Shown: one piece after another, positions 16,601 to 25,811 of the stretch | How the letters are laid out: the number at the start of each line of letters is the position of its first letter | Numbering within the stretch: the stretch's first letter is position 1 | Source: Pelagisphaera sp964404745 | Lineage (GTDB): Bacteria; Verrucomicrobiota; Verrucomicrobiia; Opitutales; Opitutaceae | Assembly (NCBI GenBank): GCA_964404745.1 | Contig: CAYOLG010000009.1 | Location: 1-64,000, forward strand | Length of the DNA stretch: 64,000 nucleotides | Reading direction: 5' to 3' | Translations under genes and position numbers: made by a program | The notes under the pieces: model-generated | The model's input: only the letters and a program-made list of their open reading frames with translations | Database searches by the model: none | What the model was told of the DNA's origin: nothing

Positions 16601-17746
16601 ATGACGCATTTGGCGACATTGGCTCTTCTGCTGCTTTCAATATTCATCACGGGATGTTCGAACTCTAGCGAGCCCGAGCTTCGCTATCGTATTTATGTCG
16701 GGACTTACACGGATGCGGAGAGCGAAGGGATCTATGTTGCGGATTTTTCTTCCGCGGGCCCTAATTTGTCGGAGCTGCGCTTGGCCGCTCCTTTAAGTCA
16801 GACAACGTATCAATCGGTCGATAGGGAAAACGCTCGCTTGTTTAGCACGGGAACATTGGAAGGCGTCGGCGAAAACAATGGAGTCTTGAAATCCTTTGCA
16901 ATTCAGGGTGATGGCAGCTTAGCGGATATCAGCGCTCGGCCAGCGGAGAAAAGCCCGATCTTGGCCTATGTGAATTACCGAAGCGAATACGGAACAGTAT
17001 TCACGATTTCCTACGCTGGTGGAGGTGTACATGCTTATCGTGTCGATGCGATGGGAGTCATAGGCGAGGAGACAGGTTATGCTAAGCACGTAGGAGGAAG
17101 CGGCGTTCTCGAATCCAGACAGTTGGAGGCCCACCCGCATTCGATATACATGCACCCATCCGAGCCGTATGTCTATGTTCCGGATCTCGGGCAGGATGCC
17201 GTTGTTCATTACCGGTTCGATGCGAATTCGGGAAAATTGGAAATGGTCTCCCGTTTGAAGTCGGCTGGAGGAAGCGGGCCGCGGCACATGGCCTTCCACT
17301 CGTTGGGGAGATTTGCCTACGTGAATAATGAAATCGCCTCAACGGTGGATCGATTGTCAATCGATTTGGATGATGGAAGTATGAGAATTGTAGATACCGT
17401 TTCTACGCTACCAGTGGAGTTTAAAGGGCCTAGCGCGACCGCCCAGATATTGCTTTCGCCCGACGAGCAACACTTGTATGTATCCAATCGGGGCCATGAT
17501 AGCATTGCTATCTTTGCCGTAGGCGAGGGCGGCAAACTAACAGCCAAGGGCCACGTTCCCAGCAAGGGCCGTTCTCCTCGAAATTTCGCCATAGATCCGA
17601 CTGGAAGATGGATGGCGATTGTCAATCGAGGTGGCGATAACTTGGTGGTCTACAAAGTGGATCCAGAGACTGGCGCGTTGACGGACGCCAAGCTGGAAAC
17701 CTATGTTTCATCCCCAGCCTGCGTGAACTGGATAAGGGTTGAATAA
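16601..17746 (+). CDS. lipoprotein of the lactonase (6-phosphogluconolactonase-like) propeller family
   Basis: 381 residues with a lipoprotein signal ending SIFITGC, so probably membrane-anchored on the periplasmic side. The mature protein is a seven-bladed propeller of the PF10282 lactonase type: opening strand YVGTYTDAESEGIYV, then LAYVNYRSEYGTVFTISY, HPHSIYMHPSEPYVYVPDLG, SGPRHMAFHSLGRFAYVNNE, LLSPDEQHLYVSNRGHDSI and SPRNFAIDPTGRWM. Cytoplasmic members hydrolyse 6-phosphogluconolactone; exported ones in this group are of unknown substrate, so I do not use a gene symbol. The ATG at 16601 is preferred over an upstream GTG because it starts the lipoprotein signal. It stands alone. Confidence 0.85.
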   Translation: MTHLATLALLLLSIFITGCSNSSEPELRYRIYVGTYTDAESEGIYVADFSSAGPNLSELRLAAPLSQTTYQSVDRENARLFSTGTLEGVGENNGVLKSFAIQGDGSLADISARPAEKSPILAYVNYRSEYGTVFTISYAGGGVHAYRVDAMGVIGEETGYAKHVGGSGVLESRQLEAHPHSIYMHPSEPYVYVPDLGQDAVVHYRFDANSGKLEMVSRLKSAGGSGPRHMAFHSLGRFAYVNNEIASTVDRLSIDLDDGSMRIVDTVSTLPVEFKGPSATAQILLSPDEQHLYVSNRGHDSIAIFAVGEGGKLTAKGHVPSKGRSPRNFAIDPTGRWMAIVNRGGDNLVVYKVDPETGALTDAKLETYVSSPACVNWIRVE

Positions 17747-17860
17747 AGCTAGCTTAAGCGGTGAATAAGATCAATATGTAGTGATCAACCAACCTGCGAT
17801 AGATCATCGGAGTAGACTTGGCCAAACAACTAGAGTAGGTTGCAGCGTTGTTTAAATCTT

Positions 17861-17930
17861 GTAGGGGCGGCTTTACGCCGCGATTTCCATAGGTTTTAAA
17901 AAAGGTATCGCGGGATAAACCCGCTCCCAC
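17861..17930. repeat. palindromic repeat, family C-like
   Basis: Two related inverted halves: GTAGGGGCGGCTTTACGCCG (from 17861) and CGCGGGATAAACCCGCTCCC (from 17909). Each half is also a small hairpin. It lies in the 248-base convergent gap between the lactonase-like gene and a sulfatase. Confidence 0.65.
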
Positions 17931-17994
17931 GGTTGATTGCAGCCTAAATTGGAGCGTTCGCTGCCCTCTAGATCCGGCCACAGTGGGATGCTCT

Positions 17995-19479
17995 CTAGTT
18001 TTGCCCGAGCTGGGTGTCGTACATTCGCTGTTTCTCGTCGCGAAAGCGAAAGAAAGCGTCGTTCATCTCCTTGCCGGTAGCGTTCGTCTCCAGCCAGCTT
18101 CCGGGCTGGGGTGTACTGCCGCGTTCCGTATCCGCTAGCCACGCATGCAAGGCTGCCAGCATGGTATCGACGCGATCAGGCATTTGCTCCGCTAGGTCAG
18201 TAGATTCGGCGAGGTCCTGATCGAGGTTGTAGAGTTCCGCAGTTTCGTTCTCGCGCGTTCCCTCTGGGGCGCCGGGATGGCCAACGACCAGTTTCCAGGG
18301 TCCGTTGCGTACGGCTTCGGATCGTTGGCCGTTGTTCCCCATGGCTGCCCAGAATAAAGTTCGGTTGGTCAAGACCGTAGATGAATCGAAAAAAGCGGGA
18401 GACAGATCGATTCCATCAAGCGAGAGGCTATCCGGTTTTTCGATACCTGCGATGGATAGGATTGTCGGCATGATATCAATGGAGATGCTTAGGGCGTCGG
18501 ATACCGTATTGGCTGGAATCTTACCCGGCCACCAGGCAATAGCAGGAACGCGGTGCCCGCCCTCATACAAGGAACCTTTGTGCCCTCTTAGATTTGGGCT
18601 GCCGGTTTTGGTGCTAGGGGCGTCACCGTTGTCGGAGAAAAAGAGGATGAGCGTCTTCTTTTCTAGTCCGAGGCTGACTATGCAGCTGCGGATTTGCTCG
18701 ACGCCTTTATCCATTTCCAGCATCATTTGCTTCATGGCCTCGTCTTGAGGTGTCATCCTCTCTTTTCTTCCCGGTCCGCGCTGGATCGGATCGTCTGGGC
18801 CTTGGACGGGATCATGAGGCGACTCGTGAGCGACGTAGAGGCAGAAGGGCCGATCCTGGTTCTCCTCGATGAACTCCAGAGCGTAACGATTGATTAAATG
18901 GGTGGTGTAGCCTTCTTCAATTGTTTCCACGCGTCCGTGCCACCAATCGTGCTCGTAGTGGTCTCCCCAGTGGTTGATATAGTCGATGTTGCCACTGTGG
19001 TAGCCGCGAAAATAGTCGAAACCATGGTTCTGCGGGTGAAATTCGGAATCGCCCTCTGGATACCCCATATGCCATTTGCCGACGATTCCGGTAGCGTATC
19101 CGCTCTGTTGAAACAATTCAGCGAAGGTGGTTTCGCTCTTTCTCAGTCCCTTGCGATGCTCTGGATGTCCCGGGTAAGGATGTATGACTGCTTCAATGCC
19201 GGCCCGCTGCTGGTAGCGTCCTGTTAAGAGGCCTGCCCGCGTGGGCGAGCAGACGCTGCCGGAAGAGTGGAAATCGGTGAATCGCATGCCCTCTCGGGCC
19301 AACCGATTCATGCCGGGCGTTTCGTAATAAAGATTGGAGTACGGAGATATGCTAGGGCCGGCGAAGCCCATGTCGTCGACCATGACAATGATGATATTGG
19401 GTTTGCTTTGGGCTCCGAGGTTTGTGGCCGCGATAATGAAAAGCGAGATGGTAAGGAAGGCCAGGTTGAGAATTGGCAT
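17995..19479 (-). CDS. secreted sulfatase (formylglycine type)
   Basis: 494 residues. A signal peptide (LAFLTISLFIIAATNLGA) is followed by the sulfatase fold. Metal ligands VDDMG (D35-D36) and the modification motif C77-S-P-T-R81 are intact; the Cys becomes formylglycine, the catalytic nucleophile. GKWHMG and FFSDNGDAPSTKTG give further catalytic and calcium residues. The C-terminus AELYNLDQDLAESTDLAEQ is the usual sulfatase tail. The specificity is unknown: aryl or carbohydrate sulfate esters are both possible. Maturation requires a formylglycine-generating enzyme or anSME; neither is in the window. An upstream ATG at 19524 would break the signal peptide, so 19479 is chosen. Confidence 0.9.
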   Translation of the reverse strand: MPILNLAFLTISLFIIAATNLGAQSKPNIIIVMVDDMGFAGPSISPYSNLYYETPGMNRLAREGMRFTDFHSSGSVCSPTRAGLLTGRYQQRAGIEAVIHPYPGHPEHRKGLRKSETTFAELFQQSGYATGIVGKWHMGYPEGDSEFHPQNHGFDYFRGYHSGNIDYINHWGDHYEHDWWHGRVETIEEGYTTHLINRYALEFIEENQDRPFCLYVAHESPHDPVQGPDDPIQRGPGRKERMTPQDEAMKQMMLEMDKGVEQIRSCIVSLGLEKKTLILFFSDNGDAPSTKTGSPNLRGHKGSLYEGGHRVPAIAWWPGKIPANTVSDALSISIDIMPTILSIAGIEKPDSLSLDGIDLSPAFFDSSTVLTNRTLFWAAMGNNGQRSEAVRNGPWKLVVGHPGAPEGTRENETAELYNLDQDLAESTDLAEQMPDRVDTMLAALHAWLADTERGSTPQPGSWLETNATGKEMNDAFFRFRDEKQRMYDTQLGQN

Positions 19480-19629
19480 GGGATCGGTTATTGGAGGTTG
19501 CGAAAACGGGTCGAACTTTGGCATTTTGCACGGGAGCAAACAAGCCAGATCCGTCGATTCGGGAATCAATTAGATGAGCCTATCGAAAGGGTAGGGCTAT
19601 TGCACCGCTGACAGGGGGATTGATTCATT

Positions 19630-19695
19630 GGTAGGGAGGGCAGGCTTGGTTCTCCGTCGCCAGAATTTTGGAGGATCGAGATGATCCTCCCTACC
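19630..19695. repeat. palindromic repeat, family A
   Basis: Left unit GGTAGGGAGGGCAGGCTTGG (from 19630) and right unit ..GATCGAGATGATCCTCCCTACC (to 19695) form an imperfect inverted repeat between the sulfatase and the Fe-alcohol dehydrogenase genes. Confidence 0.7.
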
Positions 19696-19734
19696 TTCAG
19701 TTGCCCATCGCAGGGGCATACGCAGACCATTATC

Positions 19735-20901
19735 TCAAAGGCATTCCTTCAAAATCTCTCGCAAATCCGCTGGATCGAGGTCGACGGGGTTTCCTTTCAT
19801 GCTGCTCGACTTTGCCGACATCTCCGCGGCAGCGGGAATATGCGAATGCTGAAAACCGAGATCGCCGAGAGCTGGCAACGGAAGATCTTTGATCAATGCA
19901 TCGATCCAGGCGATTGCGTAGTGGGCATTGGCTGATGCATTGCCCGTCAGAACTTTAGCAACCTGATCTAGCTTTCTGGATACGATTCCATCGGGATCTC
20001 GTCGTCTGGCGATTTCAGTGTTCATCCGCAAGACGGCCAAGAGAAGGCTGGAGCATAAGGCCCCGTGAGGCGCGTTGATCATGCCGCCGATGGGGCCAGC
20101 GAAACCGTGGACGGCGCCGAGTTTGGCGTTGGCCAAGGCAATGCCGCTGCAAAGAGAGGCGACGCACATGTCGGCTTTGGCTTCGGGGTCGGGCGTTTCG
20201 GAGCAGGCCTTGCGAATCGACTGGGCGGCTCGTTTGAGTCCTTCCAGAGCAATTCCGTCGGTCAAAGGGTTAGCGAAGCGGGATAGATAGGCCTCGAGGC
20301 ATTGTATGAGCGCGTCCATACCCGTGTAAGCGGCGACAGTTTTGGGGAGGGAGTAGGTTAGCTCAGGATCGACCACGGCCCAGCGAGGGAGCATCGATGA
20401 GCTGCGAAGACTGACCTTGACGTTTTTATTAGGTACGCCAATAACGCTGTTGCGGGTGACTTCCGATCCGGTTCCCGCGGTCGTGGGCACGGCCATGTAA
20501 GGGATTGCTGGATGCGCCAACGGCTTTCCTTGGCCCACGACCTCCAAGTATTCGATGAGGTCGCCGGGATTGGCAACTAGAGCCGCGATCGCCTTGCCAG
20601 CGTCAAGAACGCTGCCGCCGCCTATGCCGATTACCACATCCGGACTGAATCGCTTGGCTTGCTGGACGAGCGAGTCTATCGTATCGACGGTGGGCTCCTC
20701 CGTTGCGGATGCGGATTCGACCGTCCTGCCGCTTGCGGTTAGGTTCTTCAAAATAGGGTCGTGCCGTTCGGGAGAAGAACCCGTTAGAGTAAGGCATCGT
20801 TCGTATCTATCGGGTAGAAAATCCGCGATGGATTGAGCGATCCCATTGCCGAAGCGGATTTCATTTGCGGTAGAGAAGGAAAACTCCATGTTGCTGTTCA
20901 T
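19735..20901 (-). CDS. iron-containing alcohol dehydrogenase family protein
   Basis: 388 residues of the group III dehydrogenase fold. The NAD(P)-binding loop GGGSVLDAGKA (about 95-105) and PTTAGTGSEVTRNSV are clear. Metal ligands expected as D..H..H..H: the D of MDAL and the two later His (GAVHGFAGP, NAPHGALC) are present, while the second expected His is Gln (DALIQCLEAY). Some members carry Gln there. The family oxidises alcohols or reduces aldehydes, using Fe2+ or Zn2+ and NAD(P); the substrate is not predicted. It is cytoplasmic. An HAD phosphatase gene lies 122 bases upstream on the same strand and may be co-transcribed. Confidence 0.85.
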   Translation of the reverse strand: MNSNMEFSFSTANEIRFGNGIAQSIADFLPDRYERCLTLTGSSPERHDPILKNLTASGRTVESASATEEPTVDTIDSLVQQAKRFSPDVVIGIGGGSVLDAGKAIAALVANPGDLIEYLEVVGQGKPLAHPAIPYMAVPTTAGTGSEVTRNSVIGVPNKNVKVSLRSSSMLPRWAVVDPELTYSLPKTVAAYTGMDALIQCLEAYLSRFANPLTDGIALEGLKRAAQSIRKACSETPDPEAKADMCVASLCSGIALANAKLGAVHGFAGPIGGMINAPHGALCSSLLLAVLRMNTEIARRRDPDGIVSRKLDQVAKVLTGNASANAHYAIAWIDALIKDLPLPALGDLGFQHSHIPAAAEMSAKSSSMKGNPVDLDPADLREILKECL

Positions 20902-21023
20902 CGTAGTCGCCGGGAAAGAAGCATCAAGGCATAGAGTCGGTTTTATTGGATTGCCAGCGGAGTCCTTGTTGCGGGGTTGCGTGCTCTACCAGCGGCGCCT
21001 CCTTGATCGCGAATTTATTATCT

Positions 21024-21680
21024 TCACCTTAGCCATTCTTCGAACTTTTCAGGTCCCCTTTCGAGCGAATCCCAGATTTCCCAGGCGTGGGATTCACTTT
21101 CATCGTCGTGGATGGCTAAATCTGGAACCAGTATGGGCCGACCGCCGGAGGCATTGGCGGCGGCGATGCCATGGCGTGAGTCCTCGAAAATGATGCATTC
21201 GGAAGGATCAACCCCCATGCGACGGGCTGCCGTGATGAAAATCTCTGGATTCGGCTTGCCGTGCTCCACTTGATCGCCTCCCACTACGGAGTGAAAGAGC
21301 TTTACCAAGGCGTGGTGCCCAAGTTTCTTTTTCGCCAGGGCCTGCTGCGTCGAGGTGGCTACGCTTTGCAGGACGTCGTTCTGGTGGAGCCATACGATGC
21401 ATTCCCGGGCTCCCTTTTTTAGAGGGACGCCTTGGGATATACGCTCCTGATAGATCTCATTAGCAGTGTAAATCAAGCGTTCTAGATCGACGATCGAACC
21501 AATTTGTTCTTCCAGCATCTTCCGGCTGGTTCGTCGGTTCAGGCCGATGATGCCTCGAAACACGTCCTCTTGAATCTCCACGTCTAGGGAGGCGCAGGCG
21601 GTGAGCCAGGAATTGTGAGAGATCCTCTCTGAATCCAGCAAGAGTCCATCCATATCCCAAATTACAGCTTTGAATTTCAC
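21024..21680 (-). CDS. HAD-superfamily hydrolase, beta-phosphoglucomutase-like
   Basis: About 218 residues from the GTG at 21680; a TTG at 21716 would add 12 residues before the first strand, and neither has a clear ribosome site. Motif I is FKAVIWDMDGLLLDSE with the nucleophile Asp and acid/base Asp; motif II is SVATSTQQ; motif III GKPNPEIF with the Lys; motif IV CIIFEDSRHGIAAANASG. The helical cap (about 18-85) matches the C1 cap of phosphoglucomutase and phosphatase members. Likely a cytoplasmic sugar-phosphate phosphatase or mutase. The fused EEWLR end is complete. Confidence 0.85.
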   Translation of the reverse strand: MKFKAVIWDMDGLLLDSERISHNSWLTACASLDVEIQEDVFRGIIGLNRRTSRKMLEEQIGSIVDLERLIYTANEIYQERISQGVPLKKGARECIVWLHQNDVLQSVATSTQQALAKKKLGHHALVKLFHSVVGGDQVEHGKPNPEIFITAARRMGVDPSECIIFEDSRHGIAAANASGGRPILVPDLAIHDDESESHAWEIWDSLERGPEKFEEWLR

Positions 21681-21799
21681 GGGCTCGTTGCTCGTAAAAA
21701 AGGTTGCTGGAGGCAACAGATAACGTGACTTGACTCGTCAATTCATATTGAACGCCAGAAGAAATATGAACGCGTCGACCAACGAAAAAGCCTTTGTGG

Positions 21800-22111
21800 A
21801 TGAAGATCCAGATAGCTCTGGGAGGGGCCTATCTGTTGTACGTCCTATTCGGGTTTTTTATCGCTCTCATCATCATGAAGAACGTTTTGCAAGGGAACGT
21901 GGCTGAAACGTTGTCGCGCTCGGCGCAGGAGCTAGCAAATCGAGTCAAAGAATATTTGGCGACGACCCATGGAATTGAGTCCATCCGTATCTTCCTGTCG
22001 GGGCAAACGGCAATCGATAACTCGTCGAAGAACGGTATTGTTCAGTCTAATCTGACAGATCGACGGGTTTCGGTACCTGTTCCGAAGCTCTTGTCGCGCC
22101 GGAGTGATTAG
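21800..22111 (+). CDS. small hypothetical protein with one membrane helix
   Basis: 103 residues. The N-terminal 30 residues form a convincing transmembrane or signal-anchor helix (ALGGAYLLYVLFGFFIALII), followed by a helical stretch (LSRSAQELANRVKEYLATTHG) and a polar C-terminal third that looks less structured. I recognise no family. It sits between the divergent HAD gene and a sulfatase, 167 bases before the latter, and has no clear ribosome site. It may be a true small membrane protein or a decayed remnant. Confidence 0.4.
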   Translation: MKIQIALGGAYLLYVLFGFFIALIIMKNVLQGNVAETLSRSAQELANRVKEYLATTHGIESIRIFLSGQTAIDNSSKNGIVQSNLTDRRVSVPVPKLLSRRSD

Positions 22112-22278
22112 CATTAGCGGAATGCGAAGGGCCGCGCACTGGAAAGCGTCAGGTTCTTTTTTTGGTGGGTGAAAATCCCGATCTACGATTGTGACGAATC
22201 GGCTTGCTAGAGTCGCGGATTCCTTTTGGGTTTCGGTTTTCGGATACGATTCACTAGGAAACCCAAACCGAGTAAACT

Positions 22279-23748
22279 ATGCCCTTTTTTAGAATACTTT
22301 CCTTGTCCCTATTGGGCTGGCTGTTCGCTTTGGCAGGCTCTGCAGCCGAACGACCCAATATTGTTTGGATTATAATCGACGATATGTCTGCCAATCTTTC
22401 CTGCTACGGGGAAGAGACGATTGCGACGCCTCACTTAGACGCGATGGCAGAGTCGGGTCTTCGTTTTTCAAAGACCTTCGTGACCGCTCCCGTATGCTCG
22501 ACAAACCGATCGGCATTCATCACGGGAATGTACCAGACGACGATTGGCTCTCATCATCACCGAAGTGGGCGTGGCGAATTGAAAATCCATTTGCCGGATC
22601 CGGTAAGGCCCATTCCGGAATTGTTTCAGGAAGCTGGATACTACACGTCAATTACCGGGTGGCCTAACAAGGGCCGGGATTCGATGGGAAAGACGGATTA
22701 CAACTTCGAGTGGAATCGGGGAATGTATAATGGCGCTGATTGGAGCAAACGGAAGGACGGTCAACCGTTCTTTGCGCAAATCCATTTGCCGGGCGGCAAG
22801 CACCGGGGAGGCACTATTGAGCAAAGCCGCCAGTTTGCTCAGCGGATGAAGGAGCTCTTTGGGGAAAATACGGACCCGGCGAAGGTGACGCTGCCTCCCT
22901 ACTATCCGGACCACCCCGTTATTCGCGAGGATTGGGCCGCCTACTTGGATAGCGTCAAGTTGACCGATAAGTTCGTGGGAGATATAGTTGCTCGGCTACG
23001 GGCGGAAGGGGATCTGGAGAATACGGTAGTCCTTTTTATGACAGACCATGGGATCAGCCATGCCCGTGGAAAGCAGTTTTTGTATGAGGAAGGGATTCAT
23101 GTCCCTTTGATCATCGCGGGCCCCGGGATCGAGAAGGGGCAAGTTCGCGACGATTTGGTCGAGCATATCGATATAGCCGCATTGTCGCTTGGCTTGGCGG
23201 GTATCGATGTTCCTGGCTACATGCAGGCTCAAGATATCCTGAGCGATTCATACCAGCCTAGAACCGCCATCTTTTCCGCCCGCGATCGTTGTGACGAAAC
23301 CGTCGAATACATGCGCTGCGTACGTACTGAGAATTTTAAATACATTCGGAATTTCCTGCCCAACCGGCCGCATATGCAGCCCAATCGTTACAAGGATCAA
23401 AAGAGCATCATCATGACCATGAGGGCTATGTTTGAAGCGAACGAGTTAACTGACGTCCAGGCCCGCATTTTCCAGCCAAAGCGTCCTGAAGAGGAACTCT
23501 ATGATTTGAGAAACGATCCCCATGAGATTCGAAATCTTGCCGGGGACCCGGCCTTTGCAGAGCAGTTATTGTCTATGCGCAGCATGCTAGATACTTGGAT
23601 CGAGAAGACGGGCGACAAGGGCCCCGAGTCCGAGGCCATGTACGACAGCGATATGGCGGTCTATGTAGGCACGAAACCCGGAGCGCAGACCGTAGTTTTG
23701 AGGAACAATATTGCTCTAATGAAGCGTTGGGAAGCTAAGGGCAATTAG
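22279..23748 (+). CDS. secreted sulfatase with CSTNR motif
   Basis: 489 residues with a signal peptide (ILSLSLLGWLFALAGSAA). The sulfatase core is present: IIIDDMSANLSCYG (D34-D35), then the modification motif C73-S-T-N-R77, where the usual Pro or Ala at the third position is Thr. Later elements are GWPNKG, LFMTDHGISHARGKQFLYE with the Asp-His metal pair, and PEEELYDLRNDPHEIRNLAG. Arg77 and the Asp residues are intact, so it is probably active if the Cys can still be converted. The overall pattern resembles N-sulfoglucosamine sulfohydrolase-like members; this is inference. It is separate from the other sulfatases, with a short hypothetical gene upstream. Confidence 0.88.
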   Translation: MPFFRILSLSLLGWLFALAGSAAERPNIVWIIIDDMSANLSCYGEETIATPHLDAMAESGLRFSKTFVTAPVCSTNRSAFITGMYQTTIGSHHHRSGRGELKIHLPDPVRPIPELFQEAGYYTSITGWPNKGRDSMGKTDYNFEWNRGMYNGADWSKRKDGQPFFAQIHLPGGKHRGGTIEQSRQFAQRMKELFGENTDPAKVTLPPYYPDHPVIREDWAAYLDSVKLTDKFVGDIVARLRAEGDLENTVVLFMTDHGISHARGKQFLYEEGIHVPLIIAGPGIEKGQVRDDLVEHIDIAALSLGLAGIDVPGYMQAQDILSDSYQPRTAIFSARDRCDETVEYMRCVRTENFKYIRNFLPNRPHMQPNRYKDQKSIIMTMRAMFEANELTDVQARIFQPKRPEEELYDLRNDPHEIRNLAGDPAFAEQLLSMRSMLDTWIEKTGDKGPESEAMYDSDMAVYVGTKPGAQTVVLRNNIALMKRWEAKGN

Positions 23749-23868
23749 AGTATTTAAATGCCGATTCGAGGTGGTCGAATTATCGGCGCTTCTGGAAACG
23801 GCCGATCGCACGGCTTTGCGCTGATTCGGTGACGCAAGCCGAACGTTCATCAAAATTTTTAAAAAAAC

Positions 23869-23892
23869 GGGAGCTCGGAGACCGCCCGCTAC
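23869..23892. repeat. family B repeat, single half
   Basis: The half-unit GGGAGCTCGGAGACCGCCCG (from 23869) continues to CTAC. No matching inverted half is present nearby; it lies in the 293-base gap between two convergent genes. Confidence 0.55.
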
Positions 23893-24041
23893 TTCTAGTC
23901 TCTGTAGACGTTTGATTAGGGTTAATCGACCCTGCCGTCATCTCTATGGAAAATAGGAGCGGCTCTAGGCTGCAATGATGTTTAGAGAAAGCTTTATCGC
24001 AGCGTTAAGCTGCTCTGGCCAAGATGGTTTTGGGTGAAGGA

Positions 24042-25013
24042 CTAGGCGTTGTTCAAGAGGCTTGTTGATTTGATGAGCTGATTCTTTCCACCGGAGTGGT
24101 GGGCATAGCTGAATCCAGATTGAATGGCGAAAGCTCCAATGTGGCCGGCTTTGTTCAAGGCGATGAAACCGACTTGTATGTTTCTCCAATTCTCGAATTT
24201 CTTGGCGATCCGGTTGACGATTTCTTCGCAAGCTTGTTGTGGCGTTCTCCCGTGTCGCATCAATTCCACTACCATGGCGCTGCCCGCGTTTTCCAAGACA
24301 GCTTCTCCCCAGCCTGTGGCGGCAGCCGCTCCAACATCGTTGTCGACATAGAGTCCAGCCCCGATGATGGGGGAGTCGCCCACGCGTCCATGGAGCTTCA
24401 TAGCGACGCCGCTCGTTGTGCAGGCGCCAGCGAGGTTGCCGTCCTTGTCGCGGGCGACTAAACCGATCGTATCGTGATTCTCGACGTTGATTTCGGGTTC
24501 GCTAGCCTTTGCTTCCGATTTGCTTTTTTTCCATGCGGTCAAGGTCTCCTCGGTGAGCAAGACCTTTTTCTCGAATCCGCTTCGCAAGGCGAAGTTCAAG
24601 GCTCCCTGGCCAACTAGCATAACATGCTTTGTATCCTCCATAACCTTACGGGCAACGGATACGGGATTCTCGATATGCTGCAAAAAAGCCACAGATCCGC
24701 ATCGTTGTCGTTCATCCATGATGCAGGCGTCAAGCGTTACATGCCCTTCCTCATCGGGAAATCCGCCGATGCCAACGGTCCGATTGTTGGGATCGCTTTC
24801 AATAATGTTAACGCCTTTCTCGACACAATCGAGGACGCTTCCTCCGCTATTCAGCACTTGAATGGCTCGATCGTTAGCGGGGATTCCAGAATTCCAGGTC
24901 GACAATACGATGGGTCCATCAACGCGTTTAGTTTGTCCGAATGCTTTCAGGGTTCCGAAACCGGATACGGCGCCAAAGGTTGAGAGGGAGAGGAATCGTC
25001 TGCGAGTATTCAT
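24042..25013 (-). CDS. glycosylasparaginase-type N-terminal nucleophile hydrolase
   Basis: 323 residues of the asparaginase 2 family. The N-terminus TRRRFLSLSTFGAVSGFGTL is a twin-arginine signal, so the protein should be periplasmic. The autocleavage site is clear: HD-T182-IGLVARD, where Thr182 becomes the N-terminal nucleophile after self-processing into two chains. GGFPDEEGHVTLDACIMD, GACTTSGVAMKLHGRVGDSP and GDSPIIGAGLYVDNDVGA are family motifs, the last pair lining the substrate pocket. Members hydrolyse the N-acetylglucosaminyl-asparagine bond, or asparaginyl peptides. A role in stripping glycoproteins would fit the neighbouring sulfatases. Confidence 0.9.
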   Translation of the reverse strand: MNTRRRFLSLSTFGAVSGFGTLKAFGQTKRVDGPIVLSTWNSGIPANDRAIQVLNSGGSVLDCVEKGVNIIESDPNNRTVGIGGFPDEEGHVTLDACIMDERQRCGSVAFLQHIENPVSVARKVMEDTKHVMLVGQGALNFALRSGFEKKVLLTEETLTAWKKSKSEAKASEPEINVENHDTIGLVARDKDGNLAGACTTSGVAMKLHGRVGDSPIIGAGLYVDNDVGAAAATGWGEAVLENAGSAMVVELMRHGRTPQQACEEIVNRIAKKFENWRNIQVGFIALNKAGHIGAFAIQSGFSYAHHSGGKNQLIKSTSLLNNA

Positions 25014-25410
25014 TGGTTGCTTGGGTGTGGTTGATTCTTAGCGGAATTCCGCCTGCGTAATCAAGCTGTTTGGGGTATTCGCTTGTAGAAGGATTATTTT
25101 GGGTTGGTCAGGACGAGTTGCGACTCAGAAAGCAGTGGAACATCTCCGTAGGCAGATGGCGCGCGGTTGCCTGGGGGTCTGTCTGCGCCAAGGCTACGAC
25201 TGGCAAGAAGGCAGCCCTACCATGAGCGATGCTGCATGACACGGTAGGGTTGCTTCTCCTCAAGCCGCCGCTTGGCATGCGCCGCCATAGCAGCGCGAAG
25301 GCGTGAGATCTCCTGTTCTATCTAATGCGTTGCCCTTTTAGGCCTTTTATTCTTTACGACTCGAATATCCTGGCGAAGGGTGGATTGAACCTGAAAATAA
25401 CGGATACACT
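25014..25410. other. intergenic region with a family D repeat
   Basis: No gene seen. Bases about 25187-25278 hold a complex repeat: GCGCCAAGGCTACGAC and GCAGCCCTACC (to 25221), then GGTAGGGTTGCTTCTCC (from 25243) and CAAGCCGCCGCTTGGC, a small hairpin. The GCAGCCCTACC and GGTAGGGTTGC elements are inverted to each other. The same elements occur at 61776-61878. Confidence 0.55.
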
Positions 25411-25692
25411 ATGCCCAAAGCAACAGCTCGACACATTCTTGTGCCTACGGAAACCGAGTGCGAAGCACTTAAATCGAAAATAGAAGGAGGCGTTGAGTTC
25501 GCCGATCTTGCTAGGGAGCATTCGCAATGCCCCTCAGGCAGTAGTGGCGGCGACCTAGGCGAATTCGGCCCCGGAATGATGGTAAAGGAGTTCGACGAGG
25601 TAGTATTTTCCGCTCCAGTAGGAGAAGTCCAAGGCCCTGTGAAGACTCAGTTTGGCTACCATCTGCTAGAAGTAACCAAGCGTGTGGATTGA
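25411..25692 (+). CDS. ppiC: parvulin-type peptidyl-prolyl cis-trans isomerase
   Basis: 93 residues, the size of the stand-alone parvulin PpiC. The whole protein is one rotamase domain: ATARHILVPTE with the first conserved His, GVEFADLAREHSQCPSG, the GGDLGEFGPGMMVKEFDEVVF element, and the closing GPVKTQFGYHLLEVTKR with the conserved His. It has no signal peptide, so it is a cytoplasmic folding enzyme that speeds prolyl bond isomerisation. It is monocistronic, flanked by repeat-bearing gaps on both sides. Confidence 0.92.
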   Translation: MPKATARHILVPTETECEALKSKIEGGVEFADLAREHSQCPSGSSGGDLGEFGPGMMVKEFDEVVFSAPVGEVQGPVKTQFGYHLLEVTKRVD

Positions 25693-25811
25693 TTGGTCGC
25701 GAGCGTCGTTAGAATTTGAATATTCGAGGCGCCGCCCATCCGAAGCAATATTGTAGTTAGATAAGACCGGCCGGGGCTCCCCAGGCTATTGGTTTACCTC
25801 AAAGGTCCATA

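Noticed and set aside
20958..21000. A tRNA-like D-arm on the minus strand (GCTGGTAGAGCACGC)
   Set aside because: There is no matching anticodon stem, T-arm or acceptor stem around it, so it does not fold as a tRNA.
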